From positions 62,001 to 126,000 of the forward strand of contig JBHAZV010000027.1 in assembly GCA_041781135.1 (NCBI GenBank): a stretch of 64,000 nt of DNA, given 5' to 3'. The translations under genes and the position numbers were made by a program. This document shows positions 7,701 to 16,750 of the stretch, piece by piece. Positions within the stretch are counted from its first letter, which is position 1; every line of letters starts with the position of its first letter. The notes under the pieces were generated by a model, which was not told where the DNA came from, searched no databases, and was given only the letters and a program-made list of their open reading frames with translations. The DNA is from JAUMXJ01 sp041781135 (lineage in GTDB: Bacteria; Bacillota; Clostridia; Peptostreptococcales; Acidaminobacteraceae).

Positions 7701-9692
7701 ATGAATTCATTGATTGGAACAGTCTTGTCGGATAAATATGAATTGATTGAGCTGATAGGCACGGGAGGAATGGCGGATGTCTATAAGGGCAGGGATACCC
7801 GCCTTAGCAGAAATGTGGCTGTGAAGGTGCTCAAGCAGGAGTTTAACAATGACCAGGAGTTTATTAAGAGATTCCAGACGGAATCAAGAGCTATTGCAAG
7901 CCTTTCGCACGCAAATATCGTAAATATATACGATGTAGGCTTTGAGGACGATCTTAACTACATCGTAATGGAGTTAGTGACTGGAAATACTCTTAAAGAC
8001 TATCTCGACAGCATTCCGGGCTTTATGAAGGAAGAGGCGGTAATAAATATAGCGATTCAGATATGTTCGGCGCTTGCTCAGGCGCACAGCAAACAGGTCG
8101 TACACCGCGATATCAAGGCTCAAAATATTCTTATAGATACAGACGGCAGGATTAAGGTTGCCGATTTTGGCATCGCAAGAGCTGCACATAATCAGACAAT
8201 TGTAAAGTCAGATGAGGTTTTTGGTTCGGTCCATTATGCTTCGCCGGAGCAGGCGCGTGGAAAAAATGTCGACAGGCGTTCGGATATCTATTCTCTGGGA
8301 ATTTTGCTATATGAGCTTCTTACCAGAGAATTGCCATTTGACAGCGATTCTGCCGTAAGCGTGGCGATGATGCAAATGAAGGCGAAAATGCCGGATCCGA
8401 GAGATAAAAATCCCGCGATTTCGGGTGGGATGGCTAAGATTATTGCAATAGCTACCAGAAAGTCTCCCGGCGAGAGGTATCAGAACGCTTATGAGATGAT
8501 AAGCGATCTTCGCAAACTCAAGAACGATCCGGAATATATTCCGATCGAAAAGACTATTATCAATGATGCTGAGGTAATGAACGAACTCTTTACGGAGGAC
8601 AACAGTGCGTATAATTACGAGGTGGAGGGCTCGGAAACCACCAAAACCGGTTACATGATTGCGGGTATTCTTGGAGCGGCATTAGCAGTGGTCATTGCCG
8701 TGGTATTGCTGCTGCAGATTATTTCGTATCAGAATGCCAGGAGTATTGTGGAAATGCCTAACATTATAAACGCCGAGCTTAATGCGGGAACAAATATGCT
8801 TGCCGAGCTCGGAGTAAAGGCGGAGGTTGCGGAGGTAAGGAGCAGCGAGGATGTGCCAAAGGGGCATATTATATCGGCGTCCATTGAAGAAGGCGAAAAA
8901 ATAAAGCGAGGCTTTACTGTAAAACTCGTTGTAAGTTCGGGCGCGGAACTTGTTAGAATTCCAAAGCTTACAGAGCTTCCGAGAGAGAAGGCGGAGGAGC
9001 TTATAACAAAAGAAGGTTTTATTGTAGGTACTGTCAGCCAGGAGTATTCCGCTTTGCCTGCCGGTTATGTCGTAAGTCAGTCGCCGGAGGCGGATGCTAT
9101 GATGGAAAAAAATACCATGATAGATATAGTTATAAGTTTGGGAGAGAAGCAGGAGCTTGTGTTTGTTCCGGCATTGTCGGGGTTGACATTGAGAGAGGCG
9201 GATGCCGCGCTTATGAGAAATGGTCTTAAAATGGGCGAAGTAGTACGCGAGTATAATTCCGAGGTTGCAAAGGATGTGGTTATTTCGAGTGAGCTGAAGG
9301 GAGAGCGCGTAGAGCCCGGCACAAGGATAAATGTATTGGTTTCCGACGGACCTGACCCTCAGGCGACGACCGAGCCTACGAGCGAAAGTACGGAAAACTC
9401 TTCGGAGACATCATCCGAATCTTCAACATCCGGCTCTGAATCGGGCGGAGATGCTGTGACTGTCAATATGACCGTAAATATCCTTGCGGCAAATTTTGAA
9501 GATAAAAAAACTCTGATTCGAATTGAGCTGCTCAATAATGACGAAAAAAGCATTGTTTATCAGGCTGAGCACAGCGTGGATGAGGGCGATGTTATTCCTG
9601 TAAATATTTCAGTTACAGGCAGCGGCGCGGGAAAGCTCCTGATAAGATATGATTCGTTTGTCAAGGAGGAGATAGACTTTGTTTTTGAGTGA
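7701..9692 (+). CDS. prkC: PASTA-domain Ser/Thr protein kinase
   Basis: A 663-residue membrane kinase of the PrkC/Stk1 type sensing cell-wall muropeptides. The cytoplasmic kinase domain (about 12-270) has GTGGMADVYKG, VAVKVLK, catalytic HRDIKAQNIL and DFGIAR. One transmembrane helix (about 316-344) precedes three PASTA repeats (about 348-415, 416-483, 484-550). It then departs from the usual plan: a Ser/Thr/Glu-rich linker (about 553-585) leads to a C-terminal beta-rich domain of about 75 residues of unknown role. It is cotranscribed with stp and rsgA. Confidence 0.95.
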   Translation: MNSLIGTVLSDKYELIELIGTGGMADVYKGRDTRLSRNVAVKVLKQEFNNDQEFIKRFQTESRAIASLSHANIVNIYDVGFEDDLNYIVMELVTGNTLKDYLDSIPGFMKEEAVINIAIQICSALAQAHSKQVVHRDIKAQNILIDTDGRIKVADFGIARAAHNQTIVKSDEVFGSVHYASPEQARGKNVDRRSDIYSLGILLYELLTRELPFDSDSAVSVAMMQMKAKMPDPRDKNPAISGGMAKIIAIATRKSPGERYQNAYEMISDLRKLKNDPEYIPIEKTIINDAEVMNELFTEDNSAYNYEVEGSETTKTGYMIAGILGAALAVVIAVVLLLQIISYQNARSIVEMPNIINAELNAGTNMLAELGVKAEVAEVRSSEDVPKGHIISASIEEGEKIKRGFTVKLVVSSGAELVRIPKLTELPREKAEELITKEGFIVGTVSQEYSALPAGYVVSQSPEADAMMEKNTMIDIVISLGEKQELVFVPALSGLTLREADAALMRNGLKMGEVVREYNSEVAKDVVISSELKGERVEPGTRINVLVSDGPDPQATTEPTSESTENSSETSSESSTSGSESGGDAVTVNMTVNILAANFEDKKTLIRIELLNNDEKSIVYQAEHSVDEGDVIPVNISVTGSGAGKLLIRYDSFVKEEIDFVFE

Positions 9693-9719
9693 TGGAGGTG
9701 AATCCTGCCTTTAGACAAA

Positions 9720-10538
9720 ATGGCGGAGGGGGTCGTTTTTAAGAATATAGGCGGCAGATTGTCCGTAAACACCGCAGATGGAATTGTGAACTGCACCTTG
9801 CGCGGCTCTATAACAGAAAATGTCTATGTTGGCGACAGGGTGCTGATAAGCGTCTCCGATGCTACAATTGAAGAACTGCTTCCCCGCAGGACTCTGCTTT
9901 ACCGCCCCGTAGTCGCCAATGCTGACTATGTGCTGATCGTGTTTTCTGCAAAGGAACCGACGCTGAGTTATATTTTGCTGGACAGGATACTTGTTACTGC
10001 CGAGGAAAAGGGCGTTGCGCCGATAATTTGCATAAACAAGTGCGACCTCGCGGATGTCGATCTGAGCAGGTACGATGCGGCGGGGTATATGAGGCTGTTT
10101 GTCTCTGCAAATACAGGCGACGGGATGGATGAGCTGGCAGATGTGCTTCGCGGTAAGGTAACAGTTCTTGCCGGTCCCTCCGGAGTTGGCAAATCAAGCA
10201 TTGCTTCGAGGCTTACAGGGGAAAGACTTCGGGTTTCCGGTGTTTCTCGCGCGGCAAACAGAGGAAGGCACACTACGAGGCATTCCGAATTTTTTGAACT
10301 TCCGTTCGGCGGCGTGTTAATAGATTCTCCGGGCTTCGGCGCAATGGATCTGTCATATATTGAGCGCACCGAACTCAGGCATTATTATCCTGAGTTTCAG
10401 CGTATAGCGCAGTGCCGCTTCAGCGATTGCGTCCATGTAAACGAGCCGGGCTGCGAGGTTAGAAATGCTGTCGGCAGCGGTGTGATATCGGGCGAAAGAT
10501 ACGGCACATATTTGAAAATATTGGAGGAACTACATTGA
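9720..10538 (+). CDS. rsgA: ribosome small-subunit-dependent GTPase RsgA
   Basis: A circularly permuted GTPase that checks 30S subunit maturation. An N-terminal OB fold is followed by G4 INKCDLAD, SANTGDG, G1 GPSGVGKSS and G3 DSPGFG. The zinc knuckle is C-x5-C-x-H-x5-C (CRFSDCVHVNEPGC). ATG 9720 gives the family-typical MAEGVVFKN start. However, the only good ribosome site, GGAGGTG at 9694-9700, is 19 bases away and would suit an in-frame CTG at 9705, adding five residues. The 3' end overlaps rpe. Confidence 0.93.
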   Translation: MAEGVVFKNIGGRLSVNTADGIVNCTLRGSITENVYVGDRVLISVSDATIEELLPRRTLLYRPVVANADYVLIVFSAKEPTLSYILLDRILVTAEEKGVAPIICINKCDLADVDLSRYDAAGYMRLFVSANTGDGMDELADVLRGKVTVLAGPSGVGKSSIASRLTGERLRVSGVSRAANRGRHTTRHSEFFELPFGGVLIDSPGFGAMDLSYIERTELRHYYPEFQRIAQCRFSDCVHVNEPGCEVRNAVGSGVISGERYGTYLKILEELH

Positions 10539-11188
10539 TAATAGCACCATCGATTTTATCTGCTGATTTCGGAGAGCTTGCGGCAAATGTCAGAGCGGTT
10601 GAAGAAGCGGGGGCCGAATACCTGCATATCGACGTTATGGACGGCGAGTTCGTGCCAAATATATCATTCGGCGCGCCCATAGTCAGGGCGCTCAGACCGC
10701 GCACAAGGATGTTCATGGATGTCCATTTGATGATAGTGCATCCGGAGCGGTATATCGCCGATTTTGTAAAGGCCGGAGCGGATCTTGTGAATGTACACTA
10801 CGAGGCGTGTACTCATCTTGACAGGGTTGTGGCTCAGATAAAGGAGTGCGGAGTAAGGGCTGCGGTTACGCTCAATCCTGCCACTCCGGTTGGAGTGCTC
10901 GAAGATATCCTGCCTGCGCTCGATATGGTACTGCTTATGAGCGTTAACCCCGGTTTTGGAGGTCAAAGTTACATAGGATATGTCACCGATAAAATTCGAA
11001 GGCTCAGGGCAGAGATTAACAGACGCGGACTGTCCACTCTTATCGAGGTGGACGGAGGCATAACCGAGCATAATATCGGTAATATAGCAGAGGCGGGAGC
11101 GGATATTGCGGTTGCGGGTTCGGCGGTGTTTGGTAAGCCGGATATTGCAGAGGCTGTAAGAGAACTTAAACGAAGGTCTGTGCAATAG
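10535..11188 (+). CDS. rpe: ribulose-phosphate 3-epimerase
   Basis: Interconverts ribulose-5-P and xylulose-5-P in the pentose phosphate pathway. It is a 217-residue TIM barrel with the family signatures APSILSADF, HIDVMDGEFVPNISFG, the MSVNPGFGGQ loop, EVDGGITEHN and VAGSAVFG. TTG 10535 overlaps the rsgA stop (TTGATAA context) with GGAGG upstream. It is the last gene of the gmk-to-rpe run, and an apparent terminator follows at 11206-11247. Confidence 0.95.
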   Translation: MIIAPSILSADFGELAANVRAVEEAGAEYLHIDVMDGEFVPNISFGAPIVRALRPRTRMFMDVHLMIVHPERYIADFVKAGADLVNVHYEACTHLDRVVAQIKECGVRAAVTLNPATPVGVLEDILPALDMVLLMSVNPGFGGQSYIGYVTDKIRRLRAEINRRGLSTLIEVDGGITEHNIGNIAEAGADIAVAGSAVFGKPDIAEAVRELKRRSVQ

Positions 11189-11205
11189 AGCGCTCCGAGC
11201 AATTG

Positions 11206-11247
11206 GGCGCGTCGATTGGTATGTGCGTTTTAGGCGCGCCGCTTTTT
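11206..11247 (+). terminator. putative terminator after rpe
   Basis: GGCGCG at 11206-11211 pairs with CGCGCC at 11235-11240, followed by GCTTTTTA. The loop is long (23 bases), so this is a moderate rather than strong terminator. Its position 18 bases after the rpe stop fits the end of the upstream operon. Confidence 0.45.
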
Positions 11248-11273
11248 ATACTTTGGAATGGATTTTTGCACAG

Positions 11274-11313
11274 GAAAAAAGCGGCGTCCCCTATAATATG
11301 AGCCGTCGCTTTA
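11274..11313 (-). terminator. putative terminator of rpmB
   Basis: Read on the minus strand, AAAGCG...CGCTTT arms (with internal mismatches) end in a run of six U residues, 40 bases beyond the rpmB stop. This gives the convergent rpe/rpmB pair separate terminators. Confidence 0.55.
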
Positions 11314-11352
11314 ATGAATTTTAGATGAGTTTATTTGCCGAATTTTGAGGGA

Positions 11353-11544
11353 TTATACCGCTCTTTCGACTCTACCAGATCTGAGGCAGCGTGAGCAAAC
11401 ACTTATTCTCTGCGGTCTTCCGTCAACCTTAGCTTTTACGCTTCTGAGATTTGGTGCCCAACTTCTTCTTGAGTGGTTGTTCGCATGACTCACGGTATTA
11501 CCGAAAACTCTTCCTTTACCACAGATTGCACAAGTTCTAGCCAT
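11353..11544 (-). CDS. rpmB: 50S ribosomal protein L28
   Basis: A 63-residue ribosomal protein with two CxxC pairs (CAICGKG near the N terminus and CSRCLRSGRV near the C terminus) that form the zinc ribbon of the C+ form of L28. It also has the central NNHSRRSWAPNL stretch. AAGGAGG precedes the ATG. It is transcribed alone, opposite to its neighbours, from the promoter at 11576-11604. It is divergent from the Asp23 gene, an arrangement common in clostridia. Confidence 0.95.
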   Translation of the reverse strand: MARTCAICGKGRVFGNTVSHANNHSRRSWAPNLRSVKAKVDGRPQRISVCSRCLRSGRVERAV

Positions 11545-11575
11545 AATTACCTCCTTATATTTTTGCAGCCTTATA

Positions 11576-11604
11576 ATTATAGACCATCAAAATTCTTTTT
11601 GCAA
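11576..11604 (-). promoter_or_regulatory. sigma-A promoter of rpmB
   Basis: On the minus strand, -35 TTGCAA (11599-11604) and -10 TATAAT (11576-11581) are separated by 17 bases, about 30 bases before the rpmB ATG. Confidence 0.7.
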
Positions 11605-11659
11605 TACTTATTTTTGCAAATTTTGGGTTCGCAGACAAAATTCGTTCACATTATATTAT

Positions 11660-11688
11660 TTGAACAAAATGAAATTTTAGTGTAAAAT
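11660..11688 (+). promoter_or_regulatory. sigma-A promoter of the Asp23-fakA operon
   Basis: -35 TTGAAC (11660-11665) and -10 TAAAAT (11683-11688) are 17 bases apart, 17 bases before the Asp23-family ATG at 11706. Confidence 0.7.
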
Positions 11689-11705
11689 ACACGATGGAGG
11701 TTAAT

Positions 11706-12062
11706 ATGTCAGCTACATTGGATGATAAGCTCGGAAATATCACATACAGCAATCTTGCCATTGCGCAGATTGCAGCTAACGCAGTTATGGAATGCGTAGG
11801 CGTCGTCGGTATGAGTCATAGATCGACAAAGTCGAGCATTGCCAGATTGCTAAAGGGCGAGCACAGCGCGAAGGGCGTTGAGGTCACTCAAAAGGATGGA
11901 GTTATCACACTTGACATATACGTGATTATCAAATTCGAAACAAAAATTTCTGTCGTTGCGGCAAACATTATTGAAAATGTCAAGTATGCAGTTGAGAAGC
12001 AGACCGGCATGAAGGTGGATAATGTCAATCTCAATATTGAAGGCGTCAAGGTAAAGGATTAG
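11706..12062 (+). CDS. Asp23/Gls24 family envelope stress response protein
   Basis: A 118-residue member of the Asp23 family (YloU-like), with the family features GNITYSNLAIAQIAANAVMEC, VGMSHR and a C-terminal VDNVNLNIEGVKV. These proteins are small, often membrane-associated and linked to envelope stress. No transmembrane helix is seen here. I start at ATG 11706 because GGAGG at 11696-11700 lies before it. ATG 11694 would put the ribosome site inside the gene. It is followed 8 bases later by the FakA-like gene, the standard yloU-yloV pairing. Confidence 0.9.
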   Translation: MSATLDDKLGNITYSNLAIAQIAANAVMECVGVVGMSHRSTKSSIARLLKGEHSAKGVEVTQKDGVITLDIYVIIKFETKISVVAANIIENVKYAVEKQTGMKVDNVNLNIEGVKVKD

Positions 12063-12070
12063 GGGGTATT

Positions 12071-13702
12071 TTGCAAACATATACAATCGATGGCCAGCTT
12101 TTGGCAAAGATGCTCATTGGCGGCACAGAAAATTTGAAAACTCGCAAGGAAGTCGTCAATAGCCTGAATGTATTTCCGGTACCGGACGGCGATACCGGCA
12201 CTAATATGACGCTGACCATGACATCGGCTGTCGCCAAGCTTGGAGCAAGCTCTGGCGGAGTCGGAAGCGTTTCGCAGACTGTATCAAAGGGTTCGCTTAT
12301 GGGCGCAAGAGGCAATTCCGGTGTCATACTTTCACAGATTTTCAGAGGTCTTGCAAATGGACTTAAGGATCTAAAGGATATGAACGTAAAGGATTTCTGC
12401 GGAGCGCTCATGCATGCAAAAAATTCCGCGTATTCCGCCGTTTTGAAGCCTGTCGAGGGCACAATGCTGACTGTGATAAAGGATATCGCAGAGGGTGTAA
12501 AAGGCTCTCATAAGAAAAAGATCTCATTTGAGGAACTGTTTGAGAATATCATGCGAATTGCTCAGGGTTCGCTTGCAAATACTCCCAATTTGCTTCCTGT
12601 GCTTAAACAGGCAGGGGTTGTCGACTCCGGCGGACAGGGGCTTGTATACTTTTTTGCAGGTATGCAGGATGTGCTGCTCGGAAAGGAAATCGAGATTACA
12701 GAAACTGCTGAACGAGCGCCAGCAAACGCGCAGATGCATTTTGATTCCGCTGATATCAAGTATTTGTATTGCACTGAATTTATACTGAATGTCGACAGGC
12801 AGCCCGAAGTGAGCTTTAGAGAGCGCCTTGAAGAAATGGGAGATTCGCTTGTTTATGTGCAGGATGAAAATTTGCTTAAAGTTCATGTGCATACTAATAA
12901 TCCCGGTGAAGTGCTGGAAATGGGGCTTAGGCACGGCGAGCTCGTCACGATAAAGATCGAGAATATGAAAGAACAGCATAATCACATTGTTGAGGATGCA
13001 GAAAAGTATTCTGAACCGAGCAGTATCCCAGAAGAGCATGAGCAGCTTGCATGTGCGTTTATAGCAGTAGCTTCCGGTTCAGGGATCAAGGCGATACTCA
13101 GTGATTTTGGCGTAGACTATGTCATTGAGGGCGGACAGACTATGAATCCGAGCACCAGCGATTTTGTAGAGGCGATAAATATGCTCGGCGCAAAGGAAGT
13201 TGTACTTTTCCCAAATAATGGAAATATAATCATGGCGGCACAGCAGGCGCGCGAAATATGCGGAGAGCATGTGCATGTCGTGCCTACAAAGACTTTGCCT
13301 CAGTGTATAACAGCCATAATCTCTTACGATGAGGGCGTTGGAGTCGAAGAAAATGTACAGACGATGTGCGATGCCATCAGGGCTGTAAAGACTGTAAGCG
13401 TAACTCATTCCATAAGAGAAACAGAACTGGATGGATTCAAGATTGCAGAGGGAGATTATATAGCCGTGCTCGACAAAGGTATTGCGGCTGTTGGCACTGA
13501 TGTGGCTGATGTGGCAAGAGACGCCGTCATAAAGTGCGCAGATGATGATTCATCGCTTATCACCATATATACGGGAAACGGCGTAGATGCGGATTCTACA
13601 GAGAAACTCCGGGCTGCGCTTGAGCATGATTATCCAAATGTGGATATATCAGTATTTGCAGGGGATCAGCCGGTTTATTATTACATAATATCAGTCGAAT
13701 AA
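12071..13702 (+). CDS. fakA: DAK2-domain fatty acid kinase subunit A-like protein
   Basis: A 543-residue protein of the YloV/FakA family: an N-terminal DAK2-type nucleotide-binding domain with LNVFPVPDGDTGTNM (metal-coordinating aspartates) and GARGNSGVILSQI, a middle domain, and a C-terminal domain. FakA phosphorylates fatty acids held by a FakB carrier, feeding exogenous fatty acids to phospholipid synthesis. No fakB is in this window. TTG 12071 follows a GGGGG stretch. It pairs with the Asp23 gene upstream and recG downstream, as in many Firmicutes. Confidence 0.9.
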   Translation: MQTYTIDGQLLAKMLIGGTENLKTRKEVVNSLNVFPVPDGDTGTNMTLTMTSAVAKLGASSGGVGSVSQTVSKGSLMGARGNSGVILSQIFRGLANGLKDLKDMNVKDFCGALMHAKNSAYSAVLKPVEGTMLTVIKDIAEGVKGSHKKKISFEELFENIMRIAQGSLANTPNLLPVLKQAGVVDSGGQGLVYFFAGMQDVLLGKEIEITETAERAPANAQMHFDSADIKYLYCTEFILNVDRQPEVSFRERLEEMGDSLVYVQDENLLKVHVHTNNPGEVLEMGLRHGELVTIKIENMKEQHNHIVEDAEKYSEPSSIPEEHEQLACAFIAVASGSGIKAILSDFGVDYVIEGGQTMNPSTSDFVEAINMLGAKEVVLFPNNGNIIMAAQQAREICGEHVHVVPTKTLPQCITAIISYDEGVGVEENVQTMCDAIRAVKTVSVTHSIRETELDGFKIAEGDYIAVLDKGIAAVGTDVADVARDAVIKCADDDSSLITIYTGNGVDADSTEKLRAALEHDYPNVDISVFAGDQPVYYYIISVE

Positions 13703-13712
13703 GTCAAATTGA

Positions 13713-15629
13713 ATGGATGTCAGAAATATAAAGGGCATTGGCGAAAAACGGGCGGAACTTCTCGGAAAATTGGGACTGCACACTGTCGCTGATGTCCTTT
13801 ACGATTTTCCCCGTGGGTATCGCGACAGAACAAAAGTTATGGCGCTGTTTTTTGAGTTGCCCGAGGGCGAAGTGCTGTTTAGGGGAAGAATTCTCAGAAA
13901 ATATTTTTCAAAATCGTCACTTTTTTTAGAAGTGAGCAGCGAACTTGCAAGATTAAAGATAATTTTTTTTAATGCAAGATTTTTGAATCAAAAATTTGTG
14001 GTTGGAGAGGAATACTATTTTTTTGGGAACATTTCCGATGGAATGATAGCAAATCCGGAGTTTTCACATACCGATTCGGAAGAGTTTTTGAGAATCGTTC
14101 CCATTTATGGTCTTACGGAGGGTCTGAGCCAAAACATCGCGGAGCAGATCCATCAAGGCGCACTGTCAATCTCAAAGAAAAATGCTCTTCCTGAAAATCT
14201 TCCTTTTTTTGTGCGAAGAGAACTTATGGGGAGAATGGAGGCGATAGCGGCGCTTCATTCGCCCAAAAGCTTTGAAGAAATCGAGGCGGCTCGGCGCAGA
14301 ATCATAATTGAGGAGCTTTTTTGGATTTTTTTGGGAATACTGCTTCGAAAAAATACAGATTCAGTTGTACCGATGCGGCTGCGAGATGTTTCGGACTTCA
14401 GGCTGCCTGTCAGTCTGACAAAGGCTCAGCATAGAGCAGTCTGCGATATAAAGAGCGATCTTGAGAGTGGAAGAGTTATGAACCGTCTGATAAACGGCGA
14501 TGTGGGCTGTGGTAAATCTGTTGTTGCATTTTTGACGGCTAAAATGGTCTCTGAAAGCGGTTTTCAGGTATTGATTATGGCGCCTACAACGGTGCTTGCA
14601 GAGCAGCTGTACAGCGGATATGTCTCTATATTCGGCGGTGGAGGTCCGGGCGCTGGCACAGCAATACTCACCTCGCGGACAAATCAGTCGGAAAAACAGA
14701 GTATTTATAATGGTTGCCGCAGCGGTGATATAGGCGTGTTGTTCGGCACTCATGCGGTGCTTTCGGATAATCTGGAGTTTGCGAATTTATCTCTTGTCAT
14801 TACCGACGAACAGCAGAGATTTGGTATTTTCCAGCGACAGAGAGCGCTCGAAAAGGCTAAGATACCGCACAATCTTTATCTGACGGCAACTCCTATACCG
14901 CAGACGCTCGCACTCACATTTTTTGCCGATATGGATGTCAGCAGGATAGACGAGATGCCAAAGGGCAGAAAGCCTGTGATAACAAGGTATATAGGCGACG
15001 CCGAACTGACTAAAATGCTTGCTTTTATTCAGAGCAGGATAGATAAAGGCGAACAGGTGTATTTTGTTGCACCGTCCATTGAGGAAAGTTTGAAAAACGT
15101 CGAAAAAAAGCTGAAAAAATGGCTGAAAGCAAGGATTGTCACTGCACATGGAAACATGAATTCCGAAGATGTGCAGCGCTCTTTTGAAAGCTTTCGGAGC
15201 GGCAATGCCGATGTGCTGCTTGCGACGACGATGATAGAGGTGGGCATCGATAATCCAAACGCGACGATAATTGTTATAATAGACGCCGAGCGTTTTGGGC
15301 TCTCGCAGCTGCATCAGCTTCGGGGGCGCGTAGGGCGCGGCAGCTCGGTTTCGCATTGTTTTCTGCTGTCGCGGCGCAGGATCAACGACAGGCTTCAGGT
15401 GCTTTTAGATTTTAGCAGCGGGTTTGAAATAGCCGAAAAAGATCTCGAAATGCGCGGTCCGGGCGTATTTTTTGGCGGAAAACAAAGCGGGCGTCTCAAA
15501 ATCAGTTTTGATTTTACTTCAGACGATGTGGGTTTTGCATATTCCGCCGCACAGCGCGCGATTGAACTGTATAGCAGTGGTGACGAGGAAATGGTTAAAT
15601 TAGTGCAGAGCTCTGCAAAAAATAATTAG
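13713..15629 (+). CDS. recG: ATP-dependent DNA helicase RecG
   Basis: A 638-residue branch-migration helicase for fork regression and recombination. An N-terminal wedge OB domain is followed by Walker A NGDVGCGKSVVA, TAPTTVLAEQLY, motif II ITDEQQRFG, TATPIPQTLAL, and late motifs ATTMIEVGIDNPNA and QLRGRVGRG, then the C-terminal TRG region. It is slightly shorter than typical (about 680), mostly at the N-terminal helical extension. In many clostridia rsmD separates recG from coaD, but here it is missing. Confidence 0.95.
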   Translation: MDVRNIKGIGEKRAELLGKLGLHTVADVLYDFPRGYRDRTKVMALFFELPEGEVLFRGRILRKYFSKSSLFLEVSSELARLKIIFFNARFLNQKFVVGEEYYFFGNISDGMIANPEFSHTDSEEFLRIVPIYGLTEGLSQNIAEQIHQGALSISKKNALPENLPFFVRRELMGRMEAIAALHSPKSFEEIEAARRRIIIEELFWIFLGILLRKNTDSVVPMRLRDVSDFRLPVSLTKAQHRAVCDIKSDLESGRVMNRLINGDVGCGKSVVAFLTAKMVSESGFQVLIMAPTTVLAEQLYSGYVSIFGGGGPGAGTAILTSRTNQSEKQSIYNGCRSGDIGVLFGTHAVLSDNLEFANLSLVITDEQQRFGIFQRQRALEKAKIPHNLYLTATPIPQTLALTFFADMDVSRIDEMPKGRKPVITRYIGDAELTKMLAFIQSRIDKGEQVYFVAPSIEESLKNVEKKLKKWLKARIVTAHGNMNSEDVQRSFESFRSGNADVLLATTMIEVGIDNPNATIIVIIDAERFGLSQLHQLRGRVGRGSSVSHCFLLSRRRINDRLQVLLDFSSGFEIAEKDLEMRGPGVFFGGKQSGRLKISFDFTSDDVGFAYSAAQRAIELYSSGDEEMVKLVQSSAKNN

Positions 15630-15669
15630 CGCGTTTGCGTTATTGTGCTAAAATTATCGGGGAGGCTTA

Positions 15670-16176
15670 ATGAAAGTTGCTATCTATCCGGGAAGTTTCG
15701 ACCCGGTCACGTTTGGACATTTAGACGTTATAAGGCGTTCGTTAAACTTGTTTGACAAGGTGCATGTGGTGGTTATGCAGAATAATGCCAAGACGCCGAT
15801 GTTTTCTGCGGATGAGCGAAAAAGACTGATAGAGGAGTCGATATTTGAATCAGAAATCGGAACAGGCGCCGAGCTTGTAGTCGAATCGAGCGCGGGGCTG
15901 CTTGTCGATTTTGCAAAAAGAGTAGGAGCAACAGCTATTATTAAAGGGCTCAGGGCGGTTTCTGACTTCGAGATGGAATTTCAAATGGCCGCGGCAAATC
16001 AAGTGCTTGAACCGGGGCTTGAATCAGTTTTTGTGATGACCCGCGCCGAGTATATGTACCTTAGTTCTAGTATAGTCAGGGAAGTCGCGTACTTCGGCGG
16101 CGATATTTCGTCGTTTGTGACGCCTTGTGTAATGAGGGCGATTGCGGACTATCACAGGAGGAAAAATGGCAGATAA
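15670..16176 (+). CDS. coaD: phosphopantetheine adenylyltransferase
   Basis: Adenylates 4'-phosphopantetheine to dephospho-CoA. This 168-residue nucleotidyltransferase has YPGSFDPVTFGHLDVI (T/HxGH motif), the GLRAVSDFEMEFQMA substrate region and the YLSSSIVREV signature. GGGGAGG lies before ATG 15670. The C-terminal 11 bases overlap the next gene. Together with coaBC at 523 it covers three later steps of CoA synthesis. Confidence 0.96.
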   Translation: MKVAIYPGSFDPVTFGHLDVIRRSLNLFDKVHVVVMQNNAKTPMFSADERKRLIEESIFESEIGTGAELVVESSAGLLVDFAKRVGATAIIKGLRAVSDFEMEFQMAAANQVLEPGLESVFVMTRAEYMYLSSSIVREVAYFGGDISSFVTPCVMRAIADYHRRKNGR

Positions 16177-16696
16177 AGTATTAAAAACAATTGAAGCGAT
16201 AGAGGAATTTCAGGAAAAACTCGACAATAAAAACACTTTGATGTTTACGAATTCCGTGCTTGTAAAAAAGTCTGAATTTGTAGAACTGCTGGAGACGATA
16301 AAATATAATCTTCCCGACGAGGTTATGAAGTGTCAGGCTTTTATGGATGATATGTCTGCGATTCATCTTCGCGCTCAGGCTGCGGCAAAGAGCTGTATTG
16401 ACGATGCCGAGAAGCGTGCTAATGATATGCTCGAAGATGCGAAGCGAAAGGCCGAAGAGATCGTGAGTATGGCGAACCAAAAACGCAATGAGCTGCTTGA
16501 TCAGAATCAGATAGTTGTCAGGGCAAAGGAATACGCACAGAGTCTTCAGGCGAGGTCTGAGTCTCAGGCGAGAGAAATCATTGAAAATGCTAAGGGCATA
16601 GCAATGAGTTCGCTGAATTCGACAATGAACGAGCTCGATCAGGCAAAAAACAGGCTCAGGCAATATATGAGCAATATCGAAAGATTGCAGAAATAA
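16166..16696 (+). CDS. coiled-coil protein of unknown function downstream of coaD
   Basis: A 176-residue soluble protein. A first helical part (about 1-75) precedes a long, heptad-like helical stretch (about 80-175) rich in Ala, Glu, Lys and Arg (for example AEKRANDMLEDAKRKAEEI), predicted to be coiled coil. No catalytic motif is seen. Similar proteins, often auto-labelled 'ATPase', follow coaD in other clostridia. A DivIVA-like scaffold role is possible but unproven. AGGAGG precedes ATG 16166 inside coaD; an upstream in-frame ATG at 16142 is less likely. Confidence 0.75.
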   Translation: MADKVLKTIEAIEEFQEKLDNKNTLMFTNSVLVKKSEFVELLETIKYNLPDEVMKCQAFMDDMSAIHLRAQAAAKSCIDDAEKRANDMLEDAKRKAEEIVSMANQKRNELLDQNQIVVRAKEYAQSLQARSESQAREIIENAKGIAMSSLNSTMNELDQAKNRLRQYMSNIERLQK

Positions 16697-16708
16697 ATTT
16701 GCAGCAGT

Positions 16709-16737
16709 AGACAAATTTGTAAAAATGTGGTATAATC
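16709..16737 (+). promoter_or_regulatory. sigma-A promoter of radC
   Basis: -35 TAGACA (16709-16714) and -10 TATAAT (16732-16737) with a 17-base spacer. The expected transcription start, near 16744, is only about 7 bases before the radC ATG, leaving room for little or no ribosome site. Confidence 0.65.
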
Positions 16738-16750
16738 AGATTGGTGAAAT

